Of a stretch of 64,000 nt of DNA, positions 17,037 through 25,270 are shown one piece after another. Within the stretch, counting starts at the first letter, position 1. Every line of letters begins with the position of its first letter. The stretch is from the NCBI GenBank assembly GCA_963696645.1, contig CAVOKY010000007.1, positions 682,001-746,000 on the forward strand, written 5' to 3'. The position numbers were made by a program, and so were the translations under genes. The notes beneath the pieces are model-generated. The model saw nothing but the letters and a program-made list of their open reading frames with translations, had not been told where the DNA came from and made no database searches. Source of the stretch: JAMXLO01 sp963696645 (GTDB lineage Bacteria > Pseudomonadota > Alphaproteobacteria > Acetobacterales > Acetobacteraceae).

Positions 17037-17794
17037 GCGAGGCGATCACCCGCACCGGCTTGGCCGACCTGGCGGAACAGGTGGCACGCGGTCTGGGCAA
17101 GGCCGACGTACTCGATGGCCGCGCCTTCATCCGCACCCCCGTCCTGTTCCCCTCGGGTGCCACCGTCGTGGTGGTGATCGAGGACGAAGGCGGCGGCCGC
17201 TACCGCCTGAGCGACTTCGGCCAGGGCCGCGACGAGGCCGAACTGCTTGGCATCGCCGGCGCCTACCGGCACCAGGCGCAAGAGGTGGCTCGGCTTTCCG
17301 GCGTGACACTGGAGGGTAACGCCCTGGTGTTGCCCGGTGTTCTCACCACGCAACTCGTCGCGGCCACAATGACGGTCGCCAACGCCGCGGCGCGCGCCTT
17401 GGAACGCGCCGCGCTGCGAGCCGCTCCCCGCCCGCGCGAGGACACGATCGACAGGCTGGTCAACCGCCTCGTCACTTTATTCCCCAAAGCACAGGTGAAA
17501 CGTGGCGAGGAACTACGCGGCGCCTCGACCCATGCGTGGCAGGTAGATGCGGTGGTCACCACCGACCACCATCGCGCGGTGTTCGATGTGGTCACGGCGA
17601 ACCCAGCATCAGTTGTGTGGGCCAGCGCCAAGTTCCACGACTTCGCCCGCCTGGAAGAACCGCCGATGCGGGTTGCGGTGGTTCACCGCAAGACGAGCCT
17701 CGGCGACCTGCTGGCCGTGCTGTCGCAGGCGGCGCGGGTGGTGGAGGAAGACGCTCCAGACAAGACATTAGCCCGCGCTGCTCTGGCTGCTTAA
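17033..17794 (+). CDS. DUF1828-like domain protein
   Basis: The product is 253 aa from a GTG preceded by AAGGAGGAAG. The N-terminal part (about 25-105) resembles DUF1828: FIRTPVLFPSGATVVVVIED, then GGRYRLSDFGQGRDEAELLG. The C-terminal part (about 165-245; WQVDAVVTTDHHRAVFDVVT, WASAKFHDFARLEEPPMRVA) looks like the DUF1829-type partner domain, with a strand pattern like some nuclease folds. Function is unknown. It is translationally coupled to the preceding gene and sits beside an IS3 element and a dead hsdS. The domain call is by recognition, not a search. Confidence 0.5.
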   Translation: MSEAITRTGLADLAEQVARGLGKADVLDGRAFIRTPVLFPSGATVVVVIEDEGGGRYRLSDFGQGRDEAELLGIAGAYRHQAQEVARLSGVTLEGNALVLPGVLTTQLVAATMTVANAAARALERAALRAAPRPREDTIDRLVNRLVTLFPKAQVKRGEELRGASTHAWQVDAVVTTDHHRAVFDVVTANPASVVWASAKFHDFARLEEPPMRVAVVHRKTSLGDLLAVLSQAARVVEEDAPDKTLARAALAA

Positions 17795-17804
17795 GCCAGC
17801 CGTC

Positions 17805-18374
17805 CTACCCCACCGTAAGCGCCCCACCGACCGCCGCCAGCACCACGCCGATCGCCACATCCAGCGCCACCAGCCCTGCGGCGGGGAACACGCCGATCCC
17901 CAGCGTCAGCCGGAACGCGAACCATTCCAGCCACAGCGCCCACCCCAGCGCGAAAAGCTGCAGCGCCTCATCCAATAAGCCCGGCGCACCAAGCAGGCCC
18001 GGGATGCTGAACACCACCAGCAGCAGGTACTGCACGACGTTGCACCAGTTCCACAGCGCGATGCAGCGCGGCCAGCGCGCCGCCAGGCCCATCGACCCGA
18101 CCAGCCGATGCGACAGCACGGCAAAGCCGATCCAGCCGGCGCCATAGCTCAGCAGATCCATCGCGAAGACATGTGCGGCGTGTGGCGGTGCGCCTTCCGC
18201 CAGCCAGGCGAGCAGACGGAGACAGACGAACGCGGGCAGGCAGATCGCCATCGCCCAGAAACTGCGCGCGGCGCCTGCCATGTCGTCCTCGACATAGCGC
18301 ACGCCGTCAGCCCGCCCGCGTGCCAGCATGAACGCGCCCTGCAGCCCGGACGTGACGGCGGCTGCGAGGCTCAT
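17805..18374 (-). CDS. Integral membrane protein, paralogue of the next gene
   Basis: The product is 189 aa with about five hydrophobic segments (for example FWAMAICLPAFVCLRLLAWL and VVQYLLLVVFSIPGLLGAP). Near the N-terminus FMLARGRADGVRYVEDD matches VRLARGRADGLQQFGAT of the neighbour, and both share an NWCN/NWCQ motif before a helix and WL-W/H-WF later. The two are tandem duplicates. The family is unnamed to me; it looks like a YIP1-type small membrane protein. Its start overlaps the stop of the upstream paralogue, which in turn overlaps dapE, so all three are probably one transcript. Confidence 0.7.
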   Translation of the reverse strand: MSLAAAVTSGLQGAFMLARGRADGVRYVEDDMAGAARSFWAMAICLPAFVCLRLLAWLAEGAPPHAAHVFAMDLLSYGAGWIGFAVLSHRLVGSMGLAARWPRCIALWNWCNVVQYLLLVVFSIPGLLGAPGLLDEALQLFALGWALWLEWFAFRLTLGIGVFPAAGLVALDVAIGVVLAAVGGALTVG

Positions 18375-18976
18375 TTGCCGCCAAGCCCTCCCACATCACC
18401 TGCGGCCAGCGACAGCACGCGCGGCCCCACCACGATCAGGACGGTGCCAAGGTTCACCCCGAGCACCAGCAGGGCAGCGCGCATCGCTGACAGAACCAGG
18501 CCGTGGCGCGCCACGAACCAGTGCAGCCACAACGCATAGGACACCAGACCCAGAACGACGATCCAGCGCGCGATCTGCTGCGGCAGGCCCAGTTCGGCCA
18601 TCATGCTGACCACCATGATCAGCAGGCTTCCCAACAACGGAATCACCCATTGGCACCAATTGAACGCGGTGGCGAAGCGCAGCCAGGACGCCTCCCTGCC
18701 CCACAGCCGCGCCACCTCGAACGACAGCACCGGCGGTGCCATCAGCGCGCATAGCGTCGCCAGCAGATCGGACAGCGCGGGAAGCCCGCCGCCACCCAAC
18801 AGCATCAGCGCACCGCCAACCAACGGGAACGCGACCAGGGGCGCCAGGCTCGCCAGGAACGCCTCGCGTGTCGCGCCGAACTGCTGGAGGCCATCGGCGC
18901 GACCGCGCGCCAGACGGACGATGCCGACCACAATGCTGCCGGCCGGCGGCCGCCGGCCGCTCGCCTGTCCGCTCAT
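18371..18976 (-). CDS. Integral membrane protein in the dapE transcription unit
   Basis: The product is 201 aa with five or so membrane segments (LAPLVAFPLVGGALMLL, WVIPLLGSLLIMVVSMM, IARWIVVLGLVSYALWLHWF, AALLVLGVNLGTVLIVV). It is a paralogue of the downstream gene, sharing LARGRADG and the NWCQ/NWCN motif. ATGA overlaps on both sides tie it to dapE and to its duplicate. No enzymatic motif is visible. The association with dapE may be only positional. Confidence 0.72.
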   Translation of the reverse strand: MSGQASGRRPPAGSIVVGIVRLARGRADGLQQFGATREAFLASLAPLVAFPLVGGALMLLGGGGLPALSDLLATLCALMAPPVLSFEVARLWGREASWLRFATAFNWCQWVIPLLGSLLIMVVSMMAELGLPQQIARWIVVLGLVSYALWLHWFVARHGLVLSAMRAALLVLGVNLGTVLIVVGPRVLSLAAGDVGGLGGK

Positions 18977-20103
18977 GGCAGAAAGGCAGCCAGGATGCCG
19001 CGGTAAATACGCGCCAGGTCGCGCAACTCGGCGACCGGGACGCGTTCATCGGCCTGGTGCATCGTCGCGCCCACCAGGCCGAATTCCGCCACCGGACAAT
19101 AGCGTGCAATGAAACGCGCATCCGACGTCCCGCCGCCGGTGTCGAGCTTCGGCTCCACGCCGGATACGTCGACGATTGCCCGGCGCAGCGTATCCACCAG
19201 CGCGCCTGGCTGGGTCAGGAACAACTCGCCGCTGATCGCGATATCCAGATCGAACCGGTCGGCATGCTGCGCCACCACCGCACGCAGCCAGGCAGACAGC
19301 GCGGCACCGGTATGGTCGCTGTTGAAGCGGATGTTCAGCATCGCGCTGGCCGAGGCGGGGATCACGTTGGTCACCGGGTTGCCGACGTCGATGCTGGTGA
19401 ATTGCAGGCTGGATGGCTCGAACCAGTCGTTGCCGGCGTCCAGCGGCGCAGCGGTCAGCGCGGCGGCCGCGCGCAACAGCCGGTGCACCGGATTATCGGC
19501 ACGATGCGGATAGGCCACGTGGCCCTGCGTGCCGTGCACCGTGATCTTCGCATTCAGGCTCCCGCGCCGGCCTATCTTCACCATGTCGCCGAGTTTCACC
19601 GGACAGGTCGGTTCACCCACGATGCAGAAATCCGGCACCTGGCCGTTGGCCGTCATCCACTCCAGCACGCGCACCGTGCCGTCCACCGCGGGACCTTCCT
19701 CGTCGCCGGTGATCAGCAGGCTGATCGACCCACGCGGCGGACCCTCCGCCAGATGCTGCGCGGCGGCGGCCACGAATGCCGCAATGCCACCCTTCATGTC
19801 GCATGCACCTCGGCCGTACAGCACGCCGTTGCGGACCTCGGCGGCGAACGGGCCGGTCTGCCAGTTCGCCGCGCCTACCGGCACCACATCGGTATGTCCG
19901 GCGAAGCAGATGTGCGGCGATCCGCTGCCGATGCGCGCGAACAGATTATCGATCTCGCCATAGCGCAGCAGCGTGACGGTAAAGCCGAGTTGCCGCAGCG
20001 CATCGCCCAGTACCGATTGAGCGCCAGCATCGGCAGGCGTCACCGATGCGCAGCGGATCAGTGCCTGTGCCAGCGGAAGAGGGTCGTGGAAGCTGTCGGT
20101 CAT
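18973..20103 (-). CDS. dapE: Succinyl-diaminopimelate desuccinylase
   Basis: The product is 376 aa, full length. Metal ligands and catalytic residues are in AGHTDVVPVG (His, Asp), RGACDMKGG (bridging Asp), LITGDEEGPA (catalytic Glu and ligand Glu) and GLVGATMHQADERVPV (last His). The dimerisation domain GTQGHVAYPHRADNPVHRL is also present. The enzyme hydrolyses N-succinyl-LL-diaminopimelate in the lysine and peptidoglycan precursor pathway. dapD lies about 100 bp upstream in the same direction, as in many alphaproteobacteria. Confidence 0.95.
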   Translation of the reverse strand: MTDSFHDPLPLAQALIRCASVTPADAGAQSVLGDALRQLGFTVTLLRYGEIDNLFARIGSGSPHICFAGHTDVVPVGAANWQTGPFAAEVRNGVLYGRGACDMKGGIAAFVAAAAQHLAEGPPRGSISLLITGDEEGPAVDGTVRVLEWMTANGQVPDFCIVGEPTCPVKLGDMVKIGRRGSLNAKITVHGTQGHVAYPHRADNPVHRLLRAAAALTAAPLDAGNDWFEPSSLQFTSIDVGNPVTNVIPASASAMLNIRFNSDHTGAALSAWLRAVVAQHADRFDLDIAISGELFLTQPGALVDTLRRAIVDVSGVEPKLDTGGGTSDARFIARYCPVAEFGLVGATMHQADERVPVAELRDLARIYRGILAAFLP

Positions 20104-20209
20104 GGAGTGCTCTGGGAGGTGCCGTTATTCCCGCGGACATGGAAACCCGGGCGTTCGCCCCGCCGACACCAACCGGGTTGCCACTTCCCAGGGAATGGCA
20201 GGGATGGGT

Positions 20210-21049
20210 TCAATCGCGCAGCAGCTCGTTGATCGACGTCTTGGCGCGTGTCTGTTCGTCCACGGTCTTGACGATCACCGCGCAATACAGCGACGGACCC
20301 GGTAAACCGTCCGGCAACGGACGCCCCGCCAGCGACCCAGGCACCACCACTGAATAGGCCGGCACCCGGCCGATATGAATTTCGCCGGTGGCACGATCCA
20401 CCACCTTGGTGGACGCACCGATGAACACCCCCATCGACAGCACGCTGCCCCGCTCGACCACCACTCCCTCGGCCACCTCGGAACGCGCGCCGACGAAGCA
20501 GTCGTCCTCGATGATCACCGGATTGGCTTGCAGCGGCTCCAGCACGCCGCCGATGCCGACACCGCCCGACAGATGACAGTTGGCGCCGATCTGCGCGCAG
20601 CTACCCACCGTCGCCCAGGTATCCACCATGGTATTGCGCCCAACCCAGGCGCCGACATTGACAAAACTCGGCATCAGCACCGCACCGGGCGCAATATAGG
20701 CCGAGCGCCGCACCACCGCGCCCGGCACGGCCCGAAAACCGGCATCGCGAAACCGATTGGCGCCCCAGCCGGCGAATTTCAGTGGCACCTTGTCAAACAC
20801 CGGCGTGCCCCCCGGCCCCTCCATCGGCGCCGAATCCGTCAGCCTGAATGACAGCAGCACCGCCTTTTTAAGCCACTGATTGACCTGCCAGCCGGACGCT
20901 GTCGGTTCCGCCACCCGCTGCGCCCCGGAATCCAACAGATCGAGCGCCGCCTCCACCGCGGCCCGCGCCTGGCCACCGGTCGCCGAGGAAAGCGATTCGC
21001 GATCCTCCCAGAGCTGTTCAATCGGCGGCTGCAGTGCGTGCTGGCTCAT
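20210..21049 (-). CDS. dapD: 2,3,4,5-tetrahydropyridine-2,6-dicarboxylate N-succinyltransferase
   Basis: The product is 279 aa from the ATG at MSQHALQPPIEQLWEDRE. The left-handed beta-helix of hexapeptide repeats is plain in PGAVLMPSFVNVGAWVGRNT, IGANCHLSGGVGIGGVLEPL and VIIEDDCFVGARSEVAEGVV. This trimeric acyltransferase uses succinyl-CoA to make N-succinyl-2-amino-6-oxopimelate, two steps before DapE. I rejected the longer upstream frame because it lacks homology before MSQHAL. The divergent GGDEF gene starts 289 bp away. Confidence 0.95.
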   Translation of the reverse strand: MSQHALQPPIEQLWEDRESLSSATGGQARAAVEAALDLLDSGAQRVAEPTASGWQVNQWLKKAVLLSFRLTDSAPMEGPGGTPVFDKVPLKFAGWGANRFRDAGFRAVPGAVVRRSAYIAPGAVLMPSFVNVGAWVGRNTMVDTWATVGSCAQIGANCHLSGGVGIGGVLEPLQANPVIIEDDCFVGARSEVAEGVVVERGSVLSMGVFIGASTKVVDRATGEIHIGRVPAYSVVVPGSLAGRPLPDGLPGPSLYCAVIVKTVDEQTRAKTSINELLRD

Positions 21050-21338
21050 GCGGCAGGGTCCTCGATCTTCGTGGCGTGGCGGCCGGACCATGCGCAGAGG
21101 CCCCTGGCCTGTCAACGCGATGATCGTGACCGGCAGCAACGCTTCGTTAGTCCTGATGGTGTTCAATGACCGGCGTGATACCAGCGGCCGAACCAGTGAC
21201 CCTCGCCAACACTGCACGCCATCGTCACGACTGGGCTTGCCGGGGCCATCGCCACGCGCCGGCCGGCCGGCAGCGGCCCAGCCGTAACGCGAAACAGGCG
21301 ACGGCAAGGTCCGCTGCCACTGTCCAGGAAGTCCTGTC
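21050..21338. promoter_or_regulatory. Divergent promoter region between dapD and the GGDEF gene
   Basis: This 289-bp spacer holds no convincing gene. It must contain both promoters. I see no clear operator or palindrome. Confidence 0.35.
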
Positions 21339-22730
21339 ATGAACGATGGCATCGTCGGCGACCGTCCGCGTGCCGCCATCCAGTCTGGCGACACCCTGCG
21401 CTATGCACTGCTCGACAGCCGCCAGCGTTGGCAGGACCTGGTGATGATGGCCGCTGACCTCGCGTACGAGACCGACGCGTTGGGGCGGTTCGTCTTGGTC
21501 GTGCCTAATCCCGCATTGGGGTGGCACGCCGACACATTGATCGGCCAGCCGGCCGACCTATTGCTCGCCGGCGGCGCCGAGGCCAACGGGTTCAATCCGT
21601 TCCGCGTCACCCAGCCGATCCGCCGACGGCGAGCCTGGCTCAAGCGGGCGTGCGGCGACGCCGTGGTACTGTCGTTTTCGGCAGCCCCGCTGCTGGATGC
21701 CGAAGGATCCATCGCGGGCTGCCGCGGCATCGGCGTGGACTGGACCGAATACGATGAGCAGCAGGGCCGTGTCGCCGCAGCACTGCGCCGTGGCGAGATA
21801 CTGGACCATATACTTTGGCGGGTGGGCCAGGAGGTGCTGGCTCCGCGCATGATGCAGGCCGCGCTCGATGCGCTGATGAACGCTTTGGGTGCCGAGGGCT
21901 CGGCGGTAATCGACCTCCACGTCTCGGACAAACCGGTCCTGGTGCACCAGGCCGGCGGCTGCAGTGAAGGAGTTTTGCTGGCCGCCGCCGCGTTGCTCAA
22001 CGAGGCGGACGGGGCCGTCCTTGGTGACAGCCCCGTCGGCAGGCCAATCCTGGCGGCGTTGTGCAAGACCCGGTTCGGCGCGCATGCCGGTTTGGCACTT
22101 TGGCGCGCCCCAGGCTCGCGCGGCTGGGACAACGAGGACAAGCTGCTGATCACCGCCGCTGCCAGTATTATCCGGATGGTGCTGGAACATGAGGCGATCC
22201 AACAGGAGATGGGACGCCAGGCACGCACCGATCCACTGACCGGGCTGCTGAACCGGCGTGCCTTCCTGGAAGAAATTGCCCGGCACATGGAGCGCCTGGA
22301 TCGCGAGAATCAGCCTGGAACCCTGCTGTTCGCCGATCTGGACTACTTCAAGCCGGTGAATGACCGGCTGGGACACGAAGTCGGCGACCAGGTGTTGCTG
22401 CGCACCGCCAATATGCTGCGCAACGCGGTGCGGCCGAGCGATCTGATCGCTCGGCTGGGCGGCGATGAATTTGCCGTCTGGATGAACGGCGTTGACCACA
22501 TGACGGCGGCCGAACGCGCCGAATGGCTTACCGTCGAGGTGCCGAATGACCTGCGCCCGATCGCCGGCGACGATGGGCCGACGCCGACCGTGTCGATCGG
22601 CATTGCGACCCGCATCGCCGGCAGCGGCGAACCGATCGACAGTCTGATGCGGCGCGCCGACCGCGCCATGTACCTGGTCAAGCGGACCGGGCGCGGCCAC
22701 TGGCGCGTTTCGCATGGGGAGGAAGCGTGA
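21339..22730 (+). CDS. Diguanylate cyclase with PAS- and GAF-like sensory domains
   Basis: The product is 463 aa. Residues about 25-130 look like a PAS domain (DLAYETDALGRFVLVVPNPA, then LSFSAAPLLDAEGSIAGCRG). Residues about 150-285 look like a GAF domain. The C-terminal GGDEF domain (about 295-460) opens with TDPLTGLLNRRAFLEEI, has FADLDYFKPVNDRLGHEVGD for metal and substrate binding and an intact RLGGDEFAVW active loop. It should make cyclic di-GMP in the cytoplasm. There are no membrane segments. The next gene (DUF2336) overlaps its stop, so they are co-translated. Confidence 0.9.
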   Translation: MNDGIVGDRPRAAIQSGDTLRYALLDSRQRWQDLVMMAADLAYETDALGRFVLVVPNPALGWHADTLIGQPADLLLAGGAEANGFNPFRVTQPIRRRRAWLKRACGDAVVLSFSAAPLLDAEGSIAGCRGIGVDWTEYDEQQGRVAAALRRGEILDHILWRVGQEVLAPRMMQAALDALMNALGAEGSAVIDLHVSDKPVLVHQAGGCSEGVLLAAAALLNEADGAVLGDSPVGRPILAALCKTRFGAHAGLALWRAPGSRGWDNEDKLLITAAASIIRMVLEHEAIQQEMGRQARTDPLTGLLNRRAFLEEIARHMERLDRENQPGTLLFADLDYFKPVNDRLGHEVGDQVLLRTANMLRNAVRPSDLIARLGGDEFAVWMNGVDHMTAAERAEWLTVEVPNDLRPIAGDDGPTPTVSIGIATRIAGSGEPIDSLMRRADRAMYLVKRTGRGHWRVSHGEEA

Positions 22731-23992
22731 CCAGCGCGCGGCCGCCCGAAATGCAGCTTACCCGCGGTGGTCCGCCGGACTCGGGCTGTACCGCGGCGCC
22801 GGACGAAGCAGCGCGCGTCCGCCTGGGTGCCAGTATAGCCACCGAGCCAGCCATGTTGCAGAACCTGGCGGATGACCCTTCGGTCACCGTTCGCGCTGCA
22901 CTGGCGCTCAATCCAGCGGCGCCGACGGGCGCCAACCAGTCGTTGGCGCGCGACCCCGATGAGCGGGTACGCATCCTGCTTGCACGCCGACTGGCGAGAT
23001 TGGCGCCCAGCCTGTCACCAACCGATCAGGCACGACTGCACCGCGATACCTGGGCAACGTTGAGCGAGCTCGTAGCGGACGAAGCGGAACGCGTTCGCGG
23101 CGCGATCGCGGAAGCGATCAAGGATATGCCGAACGCACCGCACGCGCTGATCCTGCGCCTGGCGCAAGATGCCGTTCTGTCGGTATCCGAGCCGGTGCTC
23201 CGGCTGTCGCCGCTGCTGACCACCGAGGACCTGCTTGGCTTGGTGGCGAACGCGCCGGCCCCGGGCACCGTGCTCGCCGTGGCGCGCCGACCGCAGGTCC
23301 CGGAAGCGCTGTCCGATGCAATCGCGGCAACCGCGGACAGTGCCGCGATCCGTGCACTGCTCATCAATCCGTCGGCGCAGATCCGCGAGGCGACACTCGA
23401 CGCCCTGGTGGCGCGCGCGGCCGCCTACCCCGACTGGCATGAGCCGCTGGTGCGGCACCCGTCGCTGTCGGCACAGTCTGCTCGATTGCTGACCGACTTT
23501 GTTGCCACCCACCTGCTCGAGGTTCTGGCGAGCCGCGCCGACCTTGCGGCGCCGCTGGCCGAGGAGCTGCGTCAGCGCATTGCGGCCCGGCTGGCCCCGG
23601 CCGCGTTGGCGGCGCCAGCCCAGGCCGACATAACGGCGGAGCAGGCGCTGGCAAGGGCACGCGAACTGGCGGCGCGCGGCAAGCTGGTCGAGGAGTTGGT
23701 GCTGGAGGCCGTTCGCCGTGGCGAAGTGCGCTATGCGACAGCGCTGCTCGCGGTGGCCTCCGGCATGACGGTTTCGGTGGTCGATCGCGCGGCGTCGCTG
23801 CGCAGTGCCAAGGGGCTGGTCAGCCTGGTCTGGAAGGCCGGCTTCACCATGCGTGCCGCGATCGCGCTACAGGGTCTGCTGGCCCGCCTCGCACCGGACA
23901 CGGTGCTGATCGGCGGAGCCGGCGGCAGCTTCCCGCTGGCCGTCGAGGAAATGCGCTGGCAGTTGGATTTTCTCACGCGCATGGGGCGGTAA
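22727..23992 (+). CDS. DUF2336 family protein
   Basis: The product is 421 aa from a GTG overlapping the previous stop. It consists of HEAT-like helical repeats with the DUF2336 pattern: LARDPDERVRILLARRLARL, ALILRLAQDAVLSVSEPVLR, SPLLTTEDLLGLVANAPA and LLINPSAQIREATLDALV. DUF2336 proteins are common in Rhodospirillales and are often encoded beside signalling genes; their function is unknown. Coupling to a diguanylate cyclase suggests a role downstream of, or in control of, that enzyme. Confidence 0.85.
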   Translation: MTSARPPEMQLTRGGPPDSGCTAAPDEAARVRLGASIATEPAMLQNLADDPSVTVRAALALNPAAPTGANQSLARDPDERVRILLARRLARLAPSLSPTDQARLHRDTWATLSELVADEAERVRGAIAEAIKDMPNAPHALILRLAQDAVLSVSEPVLRLSPLLTTEDLLGLVANAPAPGTVLAVARRPQVPEALSDAIAATADSAAIRALLINPSAQIREATLDALVARAAAYPDWHEPLVRHPSLSAQSARLLTDFVATHLLEVLASRADLAAPLAEELRQRIAARLAPAALAAPAQADITAEQALARARELAARGKLVEELVLEAVRRGEVRYATALLAVASGMTVSVVDRAASLRSAKGLVSLVWKAGFTMRAAIALQGLLARLAPDTVLIGGAGGSFPLAVEEMRWQLDFLTRMGR

Positions 23993-24030
23993 CGGCGACA
24001 AACATTTGACTCGCCGTACCCCGTTTGCCC

Positions 24031-24085
24031 CGTCATCGCCGGGCTTGTCAGGTCGTGGCAACCGGTACTGTGCCCGACGGATGAC
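24031..24085. repeat. Dispersed CGTCATCGCCGGGCTTGTC-type palindromic repeat
   Basis: CGTCATCGCCGGGC at the left pairs imperfectly with GCCCGACGGATGACC at the right, forming a hairpin between convergent genes. Related copies occur near 33565, 56020 and 59523. Confidence 0.6.
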
Positions 24086-24171
24086 CGCAACGACCATCGA
24101 AGCGCCACGCTGCCCCTCGAGCAAAAATCGCCGGAAGCAACGAGCAAAGCGAAACCCGTCGAATTGCATCG

Positions 24172-25077
24172 CTACGGCCGAATGATCGTCCCCGGCCCCG
24201 CCTCGGTGAACAGCTCGAGCAGACACGCGTGCGGCACACGTCCATCCAGGATGACCGCGCCCTTGGCCCCGCCACGCACCGCATCGACGCAGTTTTCCAC
24301 CTTGGGGATCATCCCGCCGGTGATCATGCCGCTGGCAATGCCGGCCTCGACATCGGCAATGCTCAGTTCGGCAATCAGCCGCTTGTCGTTGTCGAGCACG
24401 CCGGCGACGTCGGTCAGCATCAGAAGCCGCGTTGCACCCAGCGCAGCGGCGATCGCACCGGCCACGGTGTCCGCATTGATGTTGTAGGTCTGCCCGTCCG
24501 CGCCCACGCCGACCGGCGCGATCACCGGTACCAGCCCCGCGCCGGTCAGTGCATGGATCACGCGCACATCGACATGCTCCGGTTCGCCGACAAAGCCCAG
24601 GTCCAGCACGCGCTCGATGTTGCTGTCGGGATCCTTCTTCGTTCGCGTCAGCTTGCGCGCGCGGATCATGCCGCCGTCCTTGCCACAGACGCCAACGGCA
24701 AGCGCGCCGGCCCGCGTGATCAGGCTGGCAACGTGTTTGTTGACGGTGCCGGCAAGCACCATCTCCACCACTTCGACCATCGCCACATCCGTCACGCGCA
24801 GGCCGTCCACGAAGGTCGACTGGATTGCGAGCCGCTTCAGCATGGCGTTGATCTGCGGACCGCCACCGTGCACGACGACGGGGTTGACGCCGACCTGTTT
24901 CAGCAATGCGATGTCGCTGCCGAACTGCTCGGCAAGCTGCTCCTCACCCATGGCATGGCCGCCATATTTCACCACGATGGTGGCGCCGGCGTAACGCCGC
25001 AGGAACGGCAGCGCCTGCGCGAGCACGCGCGCCCGTTCGGTAGGATCGCTGAGGAGGCTGTCCGAGGATGCGTTCAT
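24172..25077 (-). CDS. argB: Acetylglutamate kinase
   Basis: The product is 301 aa. Family motifs are VVKYGGHAMG (phosphate-binding Lys and glycines), VVHGGGPQINAMLKRL (substrate loop), YNINADTVAGAIAAAL and MLTDVAGVLDNDK, then ITGGMIPKVENCVDAV near the end. It phosphorylates N-acetyl-L-glutamate in arginine synthesis and is usually feedback-controlled by arginine; the N-terminal helix seen in regulated forms (RARVLAQALPFLRRYAG) is present. In related genomes argB follows engB, but here about 13.7 kb of accessory DNA separates them. Confidence 0.95.
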   Translation of the reverse strand: MNASSDSLLSDPTERARVLAQALPFLRRYAGATIVVKYGGHAMGEEQLAEQFGSDIALLKQVGVNPVVVHGGGPQINAMLKRLAIQSTFVDGLRVTDVAMVEVVEMVLAGTVNKHVASLITRAGALAVGVCGKDGGMIRARKLTRTKKDPDSNIERVLDLGFVGEPEHVDVRVIHALTGAGLVPVIAPVGVGADGQTYNINADTVAGAIAAALGATRLLMLTDVAGVLDNDKRLIAELSIADVEAGIASGMITGGMIPKVENCVDAVRGGAKGAVILDGRVPHACLLELFTEAGPGTIIRP

Positions 25078-25270
25078 GCCGCGCGTGTAGGGTGGGGCGC
25101 GCGAAGGGTCAAGTTGGCGGCGGTTGTCCGTCAACCACGGTGCGTGCCCTGGCTTTGCGCCCTCCAAGGCTCAACTGAATGTTACCGAATTGTCACGCAA
25201 CGCGGGGAATTGCCACCCCGGGCAGGCGTCCATGGACTCGAGTTCGCGCATCATCCAGGGGAGGCAATCC

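Noticed and set aside
18736..20232. 498-codon plus-strand open frame across dapE
   Set aside because: It is antisense to dapE and its neighbour, which have full family motifs. The product is Arg/His/Gln-rich, as expected for a shadow frame in GC-rich DNA.
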